Below are positions 1-9,969 of a stretch of 64,000 nucleotides of DNA, piece after piece. The DNA comes from Streptantibioticus parmotrematis (GTDB lineage: Bacteria; Actinomycetota; Actinomycetes; Streptomycetales; Streptomycetaceae). The notes under the pieces were generated by a model that was given only the letters and a program-made list of their open reading frames with translations, was not told the DNA's origin and did no database searches. Each line of letters starts with the position of its first letter. The stretch's first letter is position 1. Both the position numbers and the translations under genes were made by a program. The DNA lies in assembly GCF_019890615.1 (NCBI RefSeq), contig NZ_JAINVZ010000023.1, positions 60,394-124,393 on the forward strand, written 5' to 3'.

Positions 1-185
1 TCGTGGCGCTGTCGATGACGTTCATCCTGCTCGCGGCGGGCGAGTTCGCGCAGTCGGCCGACGTCGCCAAGGCGGGCGGCTGGGTCGGGCTGATCACGGC
101 GGTCATCGCCTGGTACGCGTCGTTCGCGGTCGTGACCAACGCGACGTGGAAGCGTTCGGTGGTGCCGACCTGGCCGTTGTCCTGA
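1..185 (+). CDS. Acetate transporter, GPR1/FUN34/YaaH (SatP) family, C-terminal end
   Basis: Only the last 60 residues are in the window; the gene runs off the left edge. Two hydrophobic stretches are visible, followed by the segment ATWKRSVVPTWPL. The pattern TFILLAAGEF...GGWVGLITAVIAWY matches the last two membrane helices of GPR1/FUN34/YaaH acetate/succinate transporters. It ends 60 bp before acetyl-CoA synthetase on the same strand, so uptake of acetate and its activation are probably one transcription unit. Family assignment rests on the C-terminus alone. Confidence 0.75.
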   Translation, partial: VALSMTFILLAAGEFAQSADVAKAGGWVGLITAVIAWYASFAVVTNATWKRSVVPTWPLS

Positions 186-245
186 ACCGGCAGTACCGAC
201 CGGCGGCACCCGGCCGCACAGCACCGACCAGCCCCAGGAGTGATG

Positions 246-2207
<1,962 letters not shown>

Positions 2208-2220
2208 GCGCGCACGTGCG

Positions 2221-2261
2221 GGGCCCGGGACCGCCGTCCGTCGGGCGGCGGTCCCGGGCCC
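2221..2261. terminator. Perfect 16-bp stem, bidirectional terminator
   Basis: GGGCCCGGGACCGCCG (2221-2236) pairs perfectly with 2246-2261 around a 9-base loop. It sits between the convergent ends of acsA (stop 2207) and the flavoprotein gene (stop 2280), so it can serve both. There is no U-tract, which is common for terminators in streptomycetes. Confidence 0.85.
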
Positions 2262-2279
2262 GTCGTACCTCCGCCCGGA

Positions 2280-3716
2280 CTACCGGTCGCGGTACGCCTC
2301 CAGCAGCCGCAGCCACACCTCGCTGATCGTCGGGTACGAGGGAACGGCGTGCCACAGGCGGCTGATCGGGGTCTGCGCGGCCACCGCGACGGTCGCGGAG
2401 TGCAGCAGCTCGCCGACGCCCGGGCCGACGAAGGTGACGCCGACCAGGCGTTCGCTGTTGGCGTCCACCACCATCCTGGCCCGGCCCCGGTAGTCGTCGC
2501 CGTACAGCGCCGAGCCCGCCACCTGCGCCAGGTCGTAGTCGACGACGTGGACGCGGCGGCCCGCCTCCTCGGCCTCCTTGGCCGTCGGGCCGACCGAGGC
2601 GGCCTCCGGGTCGGTGAAGACGACCTGCGGCACGGCCTCGACGTCGGCGGTGGCCCGGTGCGGGCCCCAGGGGGCGGGGTCGAGGGGCTCGCCCTGCGCG
2701 ACGGCTCCGATGACGGCGCCCGCGATCCGCGCCTGGTACTTGCCCTGATGGGTCAGCAGCGCACGGTGGTTGACGTCCCCTGCGGCGTAGAGCCAGTCGC
2801 CGTCGACCCCGGTCACCCGGCAGGAGTCGTCCACCGTCAGCCAGTCGCCGGGAGCCAGGCCGACCGTCTCCAGGCCGAGGTCGTCGGTCCTCGGGGCGCG
2901 TCCGGTCGCGAACAGCACCTCGTCGGCGACGAGTTCACCGCCGACGTCGAGCGTCAGGGTCACCGGTGCCGCGGGCGCCGGGCGGTCCACCGCGGACACC
3001 GAGACCCGGTTGCTGATCTTCACTCCGGTGGCGGTCAGCCCCTCGGCGACCAGCTCACCGGCGAACGGCTCCATGCGCGGCAGCAGTCCGTCGCCGCGCA
3101 CCAGCAGGGTGACCTCGCTGCCCAGGGCCCGCCACGCGGTCGCCATCTCCACGGCCACCACGCCGCCGCCGACCACCGCGAGGCGACCCGGCACCTCCTT
3201 GGCGCTGGTGGCCTCCCGGCTGGTCCACACGCCCGCCGCCGCGAGGCCCGGCAGGTCGGGCAGCGCGGCGCGGGTGCCGGTGCAGACGGCGACCGCGTGG
3301 CGTGCGGTGAGCAGCACGCGGGAGCCGTCGGGAGTGTCCACGGCGACCCGGCGGGGCCCGTCGAGCCTGCCGTGTCCGCGTACCAGGTCGAGTCCGGCGC
3401 CGCGCACCCACTCGGCCTGGCCGTCGTCCTTCCAGTGCGCGGCGAAGTCGTCGCGCCGGGCGAGCACGGCCGCCGCGTCCAGGGTGGCGCCGACCGCCTC
3501 GCGGGCGCCGGGGAGCCTGCGGGCCTCGGCGAGCGCGGTGTGCGGGCGCAGCAGCGCTTTGCTCGGCATGCAGGCCCAGTACGAGCACTCGCCGCCGACG
3601 AGTTCGCTCTCCACGACGGCGACGCTCAGGCCCGCCGCGTGGGCGCGGTCCGCCAGGTTCTCGCCGGTCGGTCCTGCGCCGACGACCACGACGTCGTACG
3701 TGTGCTCCTGATCCAC
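2280..3716 (-). CDS. Pyridine nucleotide-disulfide oxidoreductase, mercuric-reductase/Lpd-like
   Basis: A 478-residue class I flavoprotein disulfide reductase. An N-terminal FAD dinucleotide fold (VVVGAGPTGENLA), the redox-active pair CSYWAC (near residues 42-47), a second Rossmann fold for NAD(P) (AVVGGGVVAVE), the FAD motif AAGDVN and a C-terminal dimerisation domain follow in order. In lipoamide dehydrogenase the C-terminal motif is HxHPTxxE; here it reads VPSYPTISE, so the catalytic base histidine is replaced by tyrosine, as in mercuric reductase-like branches. Substrate is unknown; no mer genes or 2-oxoacid dehydrogenase genes are near. GTG 3716 is chosen because GGGAGG lies 7 bases upstream. 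Confidence 0.88.
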   Translation of the reverse strand: MDQEHTYDVVVVGAGPTGENLADRAHAAGLSVAVVESELVGGECSYWACMPSKALLRPHTALAEARRLPGAREAVGATLDAAAVLARRDDFAAHWKDDGQAEWVRGAGLDLVRGHGRLDGPRRVAVDTPDGSRVLLTARHAVAVCTGTRAALPDLPGLAAAGVWTSREATSAKEVPGRLAVVGGGVVAVEMATAWRALGSEVTLLVRGDGLLPRMEPFAGELVAEGLTATGVKISNRVSVSAVDRPAPAAPVTLTLDVGGELVADEVLFATGRAPRTDDLGLETVGLAPGDWLTVDDSCRVTGVDGDWLYAAGDVNHRALLTHQGKYQARIAGAVIGAVAQGEPLDPAPWGPHRATADVEAVPQVVFTDPEAASVGPTAKEAEEAGRRVHVVDYDLAQVAGSALYGDDYRGRARMVVDANSERLVGVTFVGPGVGELLHSATVAVAAQTPISRLWHAVPSYPTISEVWLRLLEAYRDR

Positions 3717-3865
3717 GGTGCCGCCTCCCGGTGGGTGTCCTCGCCGGTCATCCTCCGGCAGCCCGCGGACGCCCGCATCCGCGCCCCGGCCGGCGATCGA
3801 GCAAGATGGTGCCGAGCGTGACACGCGACGGCGCCACCGCGCCAGGAAACGAGGCAGGAACGCAC

Positions 3866-4480
3866 ATGGGCGAGTTGATTCTGATCCGGCACGGCGAGAC
3901 GGAGTGGAGCCGGTCGGGAAAGCACACCAGCTGGACGGACCTGCCGCTGACCAGCCGGGGCGAGGACCAGGCGCGTTCCCTGGTGCCACTGCTGGCCGGG
4001 CGGCGGATCGCGCTCACCTTGACCAGCCCGATGGCGCGGGCCCGCAGGACCGCCGAGCTGGCGGGCCTGCGCGACGCGGTCCTCGACCCCGAGCTGCACG
4101 AGTGGGACTACGGCGCCTACGAGGGGATCACCACGGTGGAGATCCACCGCACCCGCCCGGAGTGGGACCTGTGGACCGACGGGGTGGCCTCCGGACCGGA
4201 CGGTCATCCCGGCGAGAGCCCGACGCAGGTGGGGGAACGCGCCGACCGGGTGCTGAAGCAGGTGGACGCCGCGCTGCGCGACGCGGACCTCGACGGCGAG
4301 GGCGGCGACGTGGTGCTGGTGGCGCACGCCCACATCCTGCGGGTGATCACGGCCCGGCGGCTCGGGCTGCCCGCGTCCGGCGGCGCCCTGTTCCGGCTGG
4401 ACACGGCCACGGTGAGCCGTCTGGGCACCGAGCACGACCGCCCGGTCGTGGCGTCGTGGAACCAGCAGCCGCCCGCGTAG
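3866..4480 (+). CDS. Histidine phosphatase (phosphoglycerate mutase-like) family protein
   Basis: A 204-residue cytosolic phosphatase of the branch 2 histidine phosphatase superfamily. The phosphohistidine motif RHGE is at residues 8-11, followed by the conserved LTSRGEDQAR and TSPMARARRTAEL segments and the second histidine in LVAHAHILRV. Members dephosphorylate small phosphoesters (sugar phosphates, alpha-ribazole phosphate, 3-phosphoglycerate); the sequence does not show which. ATG 3866 is preceded by AGGCAGGA. It is divergent from the flavoprotein gene, with about 150 bp between them. Confidence 0.88.
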   Translation: MGELILIRHGETEWSRSGKHTSWTDLPLTSRGEDQARSLVPLLAGRRIALTLTSPMARARRTAELAGLRDAVLDPELHEWDYGAYEGITTVEIHRTRPEWDLWTDGVASGPDGHPGESPTQVGERADRVLKQVDAALRDADLDGEGGDVVLVAHAHILRVITARRLGLPASGGALFRLDTATVSRLGTEHDRPVVASWNQQPPA

Positions 4481-4494
4481 CGCTCCCGGGCGGC

Positions 4495-4608
4495 TCAGCC
4501 CCTGGTCGGCAGGTCGCCCGGCGGGACGATGAGGCAGAACTCGTCGCCCTCCGGGTCGGCCGGCACGACGGTCAGCCACCCGCGGTCGTCGAACGGGCCG
4601 CGCAGTCG
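4495..4608 (-). pseudogene. C-terminal remnant of a VOC (glyoxalase/bleomycin-resistance) protein
   Basis: Read on the minus strand, about 37 codons ending at a TGA (4495-4497) encode a peptide containing GWLTVVPADPEGDEFCLI, the characteristic last beta-strand (DPEGNEFC) of vicinal-oxygen-chelate proteins. No matching upstream part of the domain and no start codon in this frame are visible before the aldehyde dehydrogenase gene begins at 4679. The stretch 4640-4680 between them is a GTC/CCC-rich simple repeat. This looks like a decayed gene end left after a deletion. Confidence 0.5.
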
Positions 4609-4678
4609 AGGACCACGGCCGGCTCGATGACCTGGGACCGACCGTCGCCGTCGCCGTCCCCGTCGGCGTCCCCGTCGC

Positions 4679-6070
4679 TCAACGGCCGTACCAGACGGTG
4701 GTGGCGTTGCAGAACTCGCGGATGCCGTGGTCCGCCAGCTCGCGCCCGTAGCCGGAGCGCTTGACGCCGCCGAAGGGCATCGCGGGGTGCGAGGCCGTCA
4801 TGCCGTTGAAGAAGATGCCGCCCGCCTGCAAGTCCCGTACGCAGCGGTGCTGTTCGGCGTTGTCGGAGGTCCACACGTTCGAACTCAGGCCGAACGGCGT
4901 GTCGTTGGCGAGGTCGACGGCGGCGTCCAGGTCGGGCACCCGGTACAGGGTCGCGACCGGGCCGAACGCCTCCTCGTGGTGGATGCGCATGTCGGGGGTG
5001 ACCCCGGCGAGCACGGTGGGTTCGTAGAACCAGCCCTTGGGCTGGTCCTGGGGCCGCCGTCCGCCGCACAGCGCCGTCGCGCCGCGCGCGGTGGCGTCGT
5101 CCACCAGTTCCTCCAGGTCGGCGCGGCCCTGCTCGCTGGAGACGGGACCGACGTCCGTGCCCTCCCGCATCGGGTCGCCGACGCTCAGCGCCGCCATGCC
5201 CGCCACGAAGCGTTCGGCGAACTCGTCGTGGACGTCCGTGTGCACGATGAAGCGCTTGGCGGCGATGCACGACTGCCCGTTGTTCTGCACGCGCGCGGTG
5301 ACCGCGGTCTTCGCGGCGGCGGCTACGTCGGCGGAGGGCAGCACGATGTACGGGTCGCTGCCGCCGAGTTCGAGCACGGTCTTCTTCACCTCGTCGCCCG
5401 CGATCGAGGCGACGGAGCGTCCGGCGGGCTCGCTGCCGGTCAGCGTGGCGGCGGCGACCCTGGAGTCGCGCAGTACCCCCTCCACCTCCCGCGAGCCGAT
5501 CAGCAGGGTGGCGAAGCAGCCCTCGGGGAAGCCCGCGCGGCGGAAGAGGTCGCCGAGGTAGAGGGCGGTCTGCGGCACGTTGGAGGCGTGCTTGAGCAGC
5601 CCGACGTTGCCCGCCATCAAGGCAGGTGCCGCGAAGCGCACGACCTGCCACAGCGGGAAGTTCCACGGCATCACGGCCAGCACGACGCCCAGCGGCCGGT
5701 AGCGCACGTACGCCCGGCTGCCGCCGGAGTCCTCCACGTCGGCGGTGTCCACCCGCTCGTCGGCGAGCAGTCCCTCGGCGCGCTCGGCGTACCAGCGCAT
5801 GGCCTTGACGCACTTGGCGGCCTCCGCGCGGGCGGCGGCGAGCGTCTTGCCCATCTCGGTGGTCATGATCGCGGCGATCTCGTCGCGGTCCTTCTCCAGC
5901 AGGTCGGCGGCGCGCCGCATCAGCTCGGAGCGTTCGGCGAAGCTCGTCGTGCGGTACTCGCGGAAGGCGGACGCGGCCCGGGCGACGGTCGCCTCGATCT
6001 CGTCGGGTCCGTGCGGTTCGAACGTCTTGAGGGTCTCCCCGGTCGCCGGATTGACGGTTGCGATGGGCAT
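4679..6070 (-). CDS. NAD(P)-dependent succinate-semialdehyde dehydrogenase-type aldehyde dehydrogenase
   Basis: A 463-residue aldehyde dehydrogenase. The N-terminus MPIATVNPATGETLKTF, the glutamate motif VLELGGSDPYIVL (near residue 233) and the catalytic cysteine motif NNGQSCIAAKRF (near residue 267) place it in the YneI/Sad subgroup that oxidises succinate semialdehyde to succinate. Length matches the subgroup. ATG 6070 has GAGGAGG 7 bases upstream; the longer reading frame upstream is not needed. A glutamate decarboxylase gene is present about 18 kb away, so a GABA-shunt role is possible but not shown by linkage. Confidence 0.88.
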   Translation of the reverse strand: MPIATVNPATGETLKTFEPHGPDEIEATVARAASAFREYRTTSFAERSELMRRAADLLEKDRDEIAAIMTTEMGKTLAAARAEAAKCVKAMRWYAERAEGLLADERVDTADVEDSGGSRAYVRYRPLGVVLAVMPWNFPLWQVVRFAAPALMAGNVGLLKHASNVPQTALYLGDLFRRAGFPEGCFATLLIGSREVEGVLRDSRVAAATLTGSEPAGRSVASIAGDEVKKTVLELGGSDPYIVLPSADVAAAAKTAVTARVQNNGQSCIAAKRFIVHTDVHDEFAERFVAGMAALSVGDPMREGTDVGPVSSEQGRADLEELVDDATARGATALCGGRRPQDQPKGWFYEPTVLAGVTPDMRIHHEEAFGPVATLYRVPDLDAAVDLANDTPFGLSSNVWTSDNAEQHRCVRDLQAGGIFFNGMTASHPAMPFGGVKRSGYGRELADHGIREFCNATTVWYGR

Positions 6071-6232
6071 GGCACGTCCTCCTCGAAGCCTGCTGGAGCC
6101 CGGGTGATGGTCCGGCGCGGGCCGGCCGGGCCCGGGTCGTCGGCCGGTCCTGCCGGGGCGCGTCGCCCGCGCGAGGCCACGCGGGCCCGCCCCGCGAACC
6201 GCAAGCACCACGTGCCCCGTATTCACCGATTT

Positions 6233-6275
6233 ACGCCTCCTGGAGCGCCACCTTCACGCCTCCTGGGGCGCCGCC
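6233..6275. repeat. Short tandem duplication at the 3' end of the YoaK gene
   Basis: ACGCCTCCTGG-x-GCGCC occurs twice, 24 bases apart (starting about 6234 and 6258). One copy encodes the last residues PQEA and the stop of the minus-strand YoaK gene; the other lies just beyond it. It probably arose by slippage, and has no evident function. Confidence 0.5.
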
Positions 6276-6964
6276 GCAGCCGTCCGGCCCCGCTCGCGGC
6301 GGGCCCGGGCGGCGGTGAGCGCACCGGCCGCGACGAGCAGCGGAGGCAGCGCCGCCGCCCACGGCGCCGCGCCCCGGTGGAGGGCGGCGGCCGCCCCGGC
6401 GCCGGCCGCGAGCGCGCCGAGCCGGATCGGCACCCAGCGTCCCGTCTCCTGAGGGGCGCCCGCCGCCGCCCGGCTGACGAACGTGGTCAGCGCGCCGGTG
6501 AGGTAGGTCGACGGGCGCGCGGCGGTACCGGCGCCCAGCATCGCGCCCGACTGCGCGCCCATCGCGACGGCGGCGACACCCAGCAGCACGTCGCGCGGCG
6601 CTCCGGTGGGCGGCGCTCCGCCGACGGCCCAGGCCACGGCGTTCAGCGCGAGCAGGACGACCTCCGCGGCCAGCACCGCCAGCGTGCGCGTCGGCCAGCC
6701 CTCCCCCGGGCCGTCCGGCCGGGGCCCGCAATAGCGTGCGGCGGCGGCCGTTCCCGCGACGTATCCGGCCAGCGCGATCAGCGGCGCCGCGACGTCGCCG
6801 AAGCGGTCGCCGCCGCAGGCGATGCCCAGCAGGGCGAGGTTGCCGGTCATGACTCCGGCGAAGACATGGCCCAGGGCCGTGAACGCGAGCGCGTCCACGG
6901 CCCCGGAGGCGGCTGACAGCAGGGTCATGGCCAGGTGCTCCGCCCGGCCCGGCCCGTGCGTCAC
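6254..6964 (-). CDS. YoaK/DUF1275 family membrane protein
   Basis: A 236-residue integral membrane protein. The N-terminal signature LLSAASGAVDALAFTALGHVFAGVMTGN is typical of DUF1275 (YoaK), and about six hydrophobic segments follow. Molecular function of the family is unknown. The GTG start at 6964 overlaps the stop of the proline-rich ORF upstream (TAGTG), suggesting translational coupling; an alternative internal ATG at 6928 (MTLLSAASG) cannot be excluded because the SD sequence at 6964 is poor. The coupled arrangement itself favours 6964. Confidence 0.82.
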   Translation of the reverse strand: MTHGPGRAEHLAMTLLSAASGAVDALAFTALGHVFAGVMTGNLALLGIACGGDRFGDVAAPLIALAGYVAGTAAAARYCGPRPDGPGEGWPTRTLAVLAAEVVLLALNAVAWAVGGAPPTGAPRDVLLGVAAVAMGAQSGAMLGAGTAARPSTYLTGALTTFVSRAAAGAPQETGRWVPIRLGALAAGAGAAAALHRGAAPWAAALPPLLVAAGALTAARARRERGRTAAAAPQEA

Positions 6965-7272
6965 TACCGCAGCGGCCCGGGGTCGGGCACGGGTTCAGGA
7001 CCCGGCTCGGGGCCCGGTCCCGGCGGCGGGGGCGTGGGCACCGGGTCGGGCAGCGGTCCCGGCCCAGGGCCGGGCGGCGGCGCGGGCACGGGGTCCGGCT
7101 CCGGCACGGGCGCGGGCCCAGGGGCGGGCCCTGGCTGCGGTCCGGGGGGCGGCGCGGGCGTCGGCCTCGGCGGCACGGGGTCGGGGTGCGGGCTGGTCCA
7201 GGCGGGCGCGGCCTGCGCCCTCCCGGGTCCGGGCTGTCCTGGTCGTTCCGGACGTCGCAGCAGTCGCAGCAC
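6964..7272 (-). CDS. Proline/glycine-rich small protein, coupled to YoaK gene
   Basis: A 102-residue ORF. After a short basic N-terminus (MLRLLRRPERPGQ), about 75 residues are almost entirely Pro, Gly, Ala with spaced Glu/Asp and Val (PGPGP, PVPEPDPVP, PLPDPVPTPPPP). There is no signal peptide or membrane segment, so it is expected to be disordered and perhaps extended polyproline. Evidence that it is real: GGAGG lies 5 bases before GTG 7272 (a longer start at 7284 has no spacing for its SD), G/C dominates the third codon positions, and its stop overlaps the YoaK start. The opposite strand is also open, so simple-sequence DNA is the alternative. Confidence 0.5.
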   Translation of the reverse strand: MLRLLRRPERPGQPGPGRAQAAPAWTSPHPDPVPPRPTPAPPPGPQPGPAPGPAPVPEPDPVPAPPPGPGPGPLPDPVPTPPPPGPGPEPGPEPVPDPGPLR

Positions 7273-7479
7273 GACAACCTCCACCTTCCTGTCGGTTCGG
7301 GTCGTTCTGGCCCGCTCCTGCCCTGGATCCGGCCGGGTACCCGTCCGTCACCAGCGTTGCCCCCGAAATGCCGTACGCGCGCGGCCGACTGGTCCGTCCA
7401 GGGCAGTACCGCCTGGTCCGTCCGTGGCGGTCCCGATTCCCGCTCGACCTCCGCCGGATTCCCGCTTGACCCCCGCTAG

Positions 7480-7539
7480 CGAAACTCTTGCGTTTCGATA
7501 GAGCCTGGCCTACCGTAGAGCTGTACGAAACAGTTTCGT
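7480..7539 (+). promoter_or_regulatory. Promoter and twin GAAAC/GTTTC operators of the TetR-MFS operon
   Basis: Two inverted repeats share half-sites. CGAAAC (7480-7485) and GTTTCG (7492-7497) flank a 6-base spacer; ACGAAAC (7525-7531) and GTTTCGT (7533-7539) form a perfect 15-bp palindrome. A plausible promoter is TTGCGT (7489-7494), 16 bp, TACCGT (7511-7516), so one operator overlaps the -35 and the other lies at or just past the start point. This is the expected layout for autorepression by the TetR protein encoded at 7625. Binding is inferred. Confidence 0.7.
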
Positions 7540-7624
7540 TCGAGGCTGGGGCGCCAGAGCTCCGCCCGACCGCCCGGGGACCGCCGATCGCACGGCCTCC
7601 GGAGACCTCCAGGGAGGTGGGCAC

Positions 7625-8224
7625 ATGACCACGGAAGCCGGACAGGCGCCGGCCCGCCGCACCCGCCTCACCCCGGACCGCGAGGCAAAGCTCTACGCCG
7701 CCGTGCTGGACGAGCTGCGCGGCGCGGGCTACGAGGCGATGACCATGGACGCCGTCGCCGCCCGGGCCCGCACCAGCAAGGCGACGCTCTACCGGCAGTG
7801 GAAGGGCAAGCCCGAACTGGTCGCCGCCGCGCTGCGGCACCTCAAGCCGGTCTACAGCGCGGGCATCGACACCGGGAGCCTGCGCGGCGACCTGTTGGAG
7901 GTCGCCCACCGCGTCGAGCACGTGGCCCCGGGCGACACCGCGCTGCTGGCCGCCGTCGGACACGCCTGCGACGGCCATCCGGAACTCGGCGACGCCATGC
8001 GCCAGGCCCTCATCGAGCCGGAACGCGCCGTACTGGACGCGATGCTGGAACGCGCCGTCGCCCGCGGTGAGATCCGCGCGGACACCAAGGCGGCCGAGTT
8101 CTTCCTGCCGATGCTGGTCGCGGCGCTCCCCGCCCGCAAGATCCTCGAGGACCGCTTCGCGGACGCCGCCTACATGACGCGCTACATCGACGCGGTCGTC
8201 CTGCCCGCGCTCCTCAACAGCTGA
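7625..8224 (+). CDS. TetR/AcrR family transcriptional repressor
   Basis: A 199-residue regulator. The N-terminal TetR helix-turn-helix reads YEAMTMDAVAARARTSKATLYRQWKGK (about residues 38-64); the C-terminal part is a ligand-binding dimerisation domain of the TetR_C type with the segment ALIEPERAVLDAMLERAVARGEI. GGGAGGTGG precedes ATG 7625. It is the first gene of an operon with the MFS exporter 78 bp downstream, and two palindromes in its promoter are likely its own operators. The inferred job is drug-responsive derepression of the exporter. Confidence 0.93.
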   Translation: MTTEAGQAPARRTRLTPDREAKLYAAVLDELRGAGYEAMTMDAVAARARTSKATLYRQWKGKPELVAAALRHLKPVYSAGIDTGSLRGDLLEVAHRVEHVAPGDTALLAAVGHACDGHPELGDAMRQALIEPERAVLDAMLERAVARGEIRADTKAAEFFLPMLVAALPARKILEDRFADAAYMTRYIDAVVLPALLNS

Positions 8225-8302
8225 CAGCGGCCGCCCGGACGCCACGCCACCGGGCCGCCCCCACCCGAGCACCAGACCCACCCCGAGCCCAAGGACCACG
8301 CC

Positions 8303-9805
8303 ATGTCCCAGACCACCGCCGACCACCCGGTCGGCCTCGCCGCGGAGCGCGGCGGCGGCGAACACCCGGCCGCCAACCGCTGGTTCGTCCTCGCCGTGAT
8401 CGGCATCGCCCAGCTGATGGTCGTGCTGGACGCCACCGTCGTCAACATCGCCCTGCCGTCCGCGCAGCGGGCCCTCGGGTTCTCCGACGGCAACCGCCAG
8501 TGGATCGTCACCGCCTATTCGCTCGCCTTCGGCAGCCTGCTGCTGCTCGGCGGACGCCTCGCCGACCTGGTCGGCCGCAAGATCGTCTTTCTGGTGGGCG
8601 TCCTCGGCTTCGCGGGTGCCTCCGCGCTCGCCGGTGCCGCCCAGGGCTTCGACCTGCTCGTCACCGGGCGGGCGTTGCAGGGCCTGTTCGGCGCCATGCT
8701 CGCCCCGGCCGCGCTGGCGCTGCTCAACATCACGTTCACCGACGCCAAGGAGCGCGCGAAGGCGTTCGGCATCTACGGCGCCATCGCGGGCGCGGGCGGC
8801 GGCATCGGCCTGCTGCTCGGCGGTGTGCTGACCGAGCACCTCAGCTGGCGCTGGACGCTGTACGTCAACCTCATCTTCGCCGTCATCGCGTTCATCGGCG
8901 GCCTGGTGCTGCTCAAGCCCGGCGCCCCGGCCGACCGGCCCAAGCTGGACCTGCCCGGCACCCTCCTGGTCTCCGCCGGTCTGTTCGGCGTGGTCTACGG
9001 CTTCTCCAACGCCGAGACCCACCACTGGGGTTCGCCGCTGACCTGGGGTTTCCTGGTCGCCGGCGTCGTGCTGATCGCGGCGTTCGCCGCCTGGCAGCGC
9101 CGGGCGAGCCACCCGCTGCTGCCGCTGCGGGTGCTGCTGGACCGCAACCGCGGCGCGTCGTTCATCACCGTCGCCATCTCCGGCGCCGGCATGTTCGGCG
9201 TGTTCCTCTTCCTCACCTACTACCTGCAGACGACGCTGCGCTACACTCCGGTCACCACGGGGCTCGCGTTCCTGCCGATGATCGGTTCGCTGATGGTCAC
9301 CGCGCAGCTGGCGACCAACGTGCTGGTGCCGCGCGTCGGCCCGCGCCCGATCGTGCCGCTGGGCATGGGCATGGCCGCGGTCGGCATGGCGTGGCTGACC
9401 AACCTCGGGCTGCACAGCACCTACGCGGCCGACGTGCTGCCGCCGCTGATCGTGATGGGCCTCGGCCTCGGCCTGGTCATGCCGCCCGCGATGAGCCTGG
9501 CCACCGACCGCATCGGGCCGCGGGACGCGGGCGTGGCGTCCGCCACCGTCAACACCATGCAGCAGGTGGGCGGTTCGGTCGGAACCGCGCTGCTGAACAC
9601 CCTGGCCGCCAGCGCCGCCACCCACTACATGTCGGGCAAGCGGCCGACCCCGGTACTGGCCGCCCAGGCGCAGTTGCACAGCTACTCCACCGCGTACTGG
9701 TGGTCGGCCGGGTTCTTCGTCGCCGGTCTGGTCATCACCGCCCTGATGTACCGCGGCGGCAAGCCGTCGCAGGACTCCGCCGCGGCGCCGGTCGTCCACA
9801 TGTGA
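8303..9805 (+). CDS. MFS drug exporter, DHA2 (EmrB/QacA, 14-TMS) family
   Basis: A 500-residue proton-coupled exporter of the cytoplasmic membrane. It begins with helix 1 containing the family signature LDATVVNIALPSAQRALGFS, followed by motif A GGRLADLVGRK and motif C-like glycine-rich helix 5 (GAGGGIGLLLGGVLTEHLSWRW). About 14 hydrophobic segments fit the DHA2 layout. AAGGA precedes ATG 8303. It is co-directional with the TetR gene and presumably controlled by it. Substrate cannot be read from sequence. Confidence 0.93.
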   Translation: MSQTTADHPVGLAAERGGGEHPAANRWFVLAVIGIAQLMVVLDATVVNIALPSAQRALGFSDGNRQWIVTAYSLAFGSLLLLGGRLADLVGRKIVFLVGVLGFAGASALAGAAQGFDLLVTGRALQGLFGAMLAPAALALLNITFTDAKERAKAFGIYGAIAGAGGGIGLLLGGVLTEHLSWRWTLYVNLIFAVIAFIGGLVLLKPGAPADRPKLDLPGTLLVSAGLFGVVYGFSNAETHHWGSPLTWGFLVAGVVLIAAFAAWQRRASHPLLPLRVLLDRNRGASFITVAISGAGMFGVFLFLTYYLQTTLRYTPVTTGLAFLPMIGSLMVTAQLATNVLVPRVGPRPIVPLGMGMAAVGMAWLTNLGLHSTYAADVLPPLIVMGLGLGLVMPPAMSLATDRIGPRDAGVASATVNTMQQVGGSVGTALLNTLAASAATHYMSGKRPTPVLAAQAQLHSYSTAYWWSAGFFVAGLVITALMYRGGKPSQDSAAAPVVHM

Positions 9806-9842
9806 CGTCTCCCGGCACCGTCTGACGGACCGGACGGGCCCC

Positions 9843-9948
9843 GCGGAAGCGGTCGGTCGCCCGGAGTACGAACCGACGATCACACTTGCGGAGTTCACCG
9901 CGTGTGATGATCCCCGTACTCCTAGCATGGGCGACCGACCGCTTCCGC
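9843..9948. repeat. Long interrupted inverted repeat before the TNT-domain gene
   Basis: Three nested pairs of arms are in register: 9843-9862 with 9929-9948 (20 of 20 complementary), 9863-9870 with 9915-9922 (GGAGTACG/CGTACTCC), and 9879-9885 with 9902-9908 (ATCACAC/GTGTGAT). The right side carries an unpaired TAGCAT (9923-9928) and the loop is about 16 bases. The structure lies between the MFS stop (9805) and the TNT start (9970). It could be a terminator for the MFS gene, a leader structure covering the TNT message, or operator DNA; TAGCAT also resembles a -10 box. Confidence 0.8.
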
Positions 9949-9969
9949 CGTCTCCAGACAGGGGCTCAC

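Noticed and set aside
6995..9928. 977-codon open frame on the minus strand across the TetR/MFS genes
   Set aside because: Shadow of the two plus-strand genes, which have clear domains and SD sequences.
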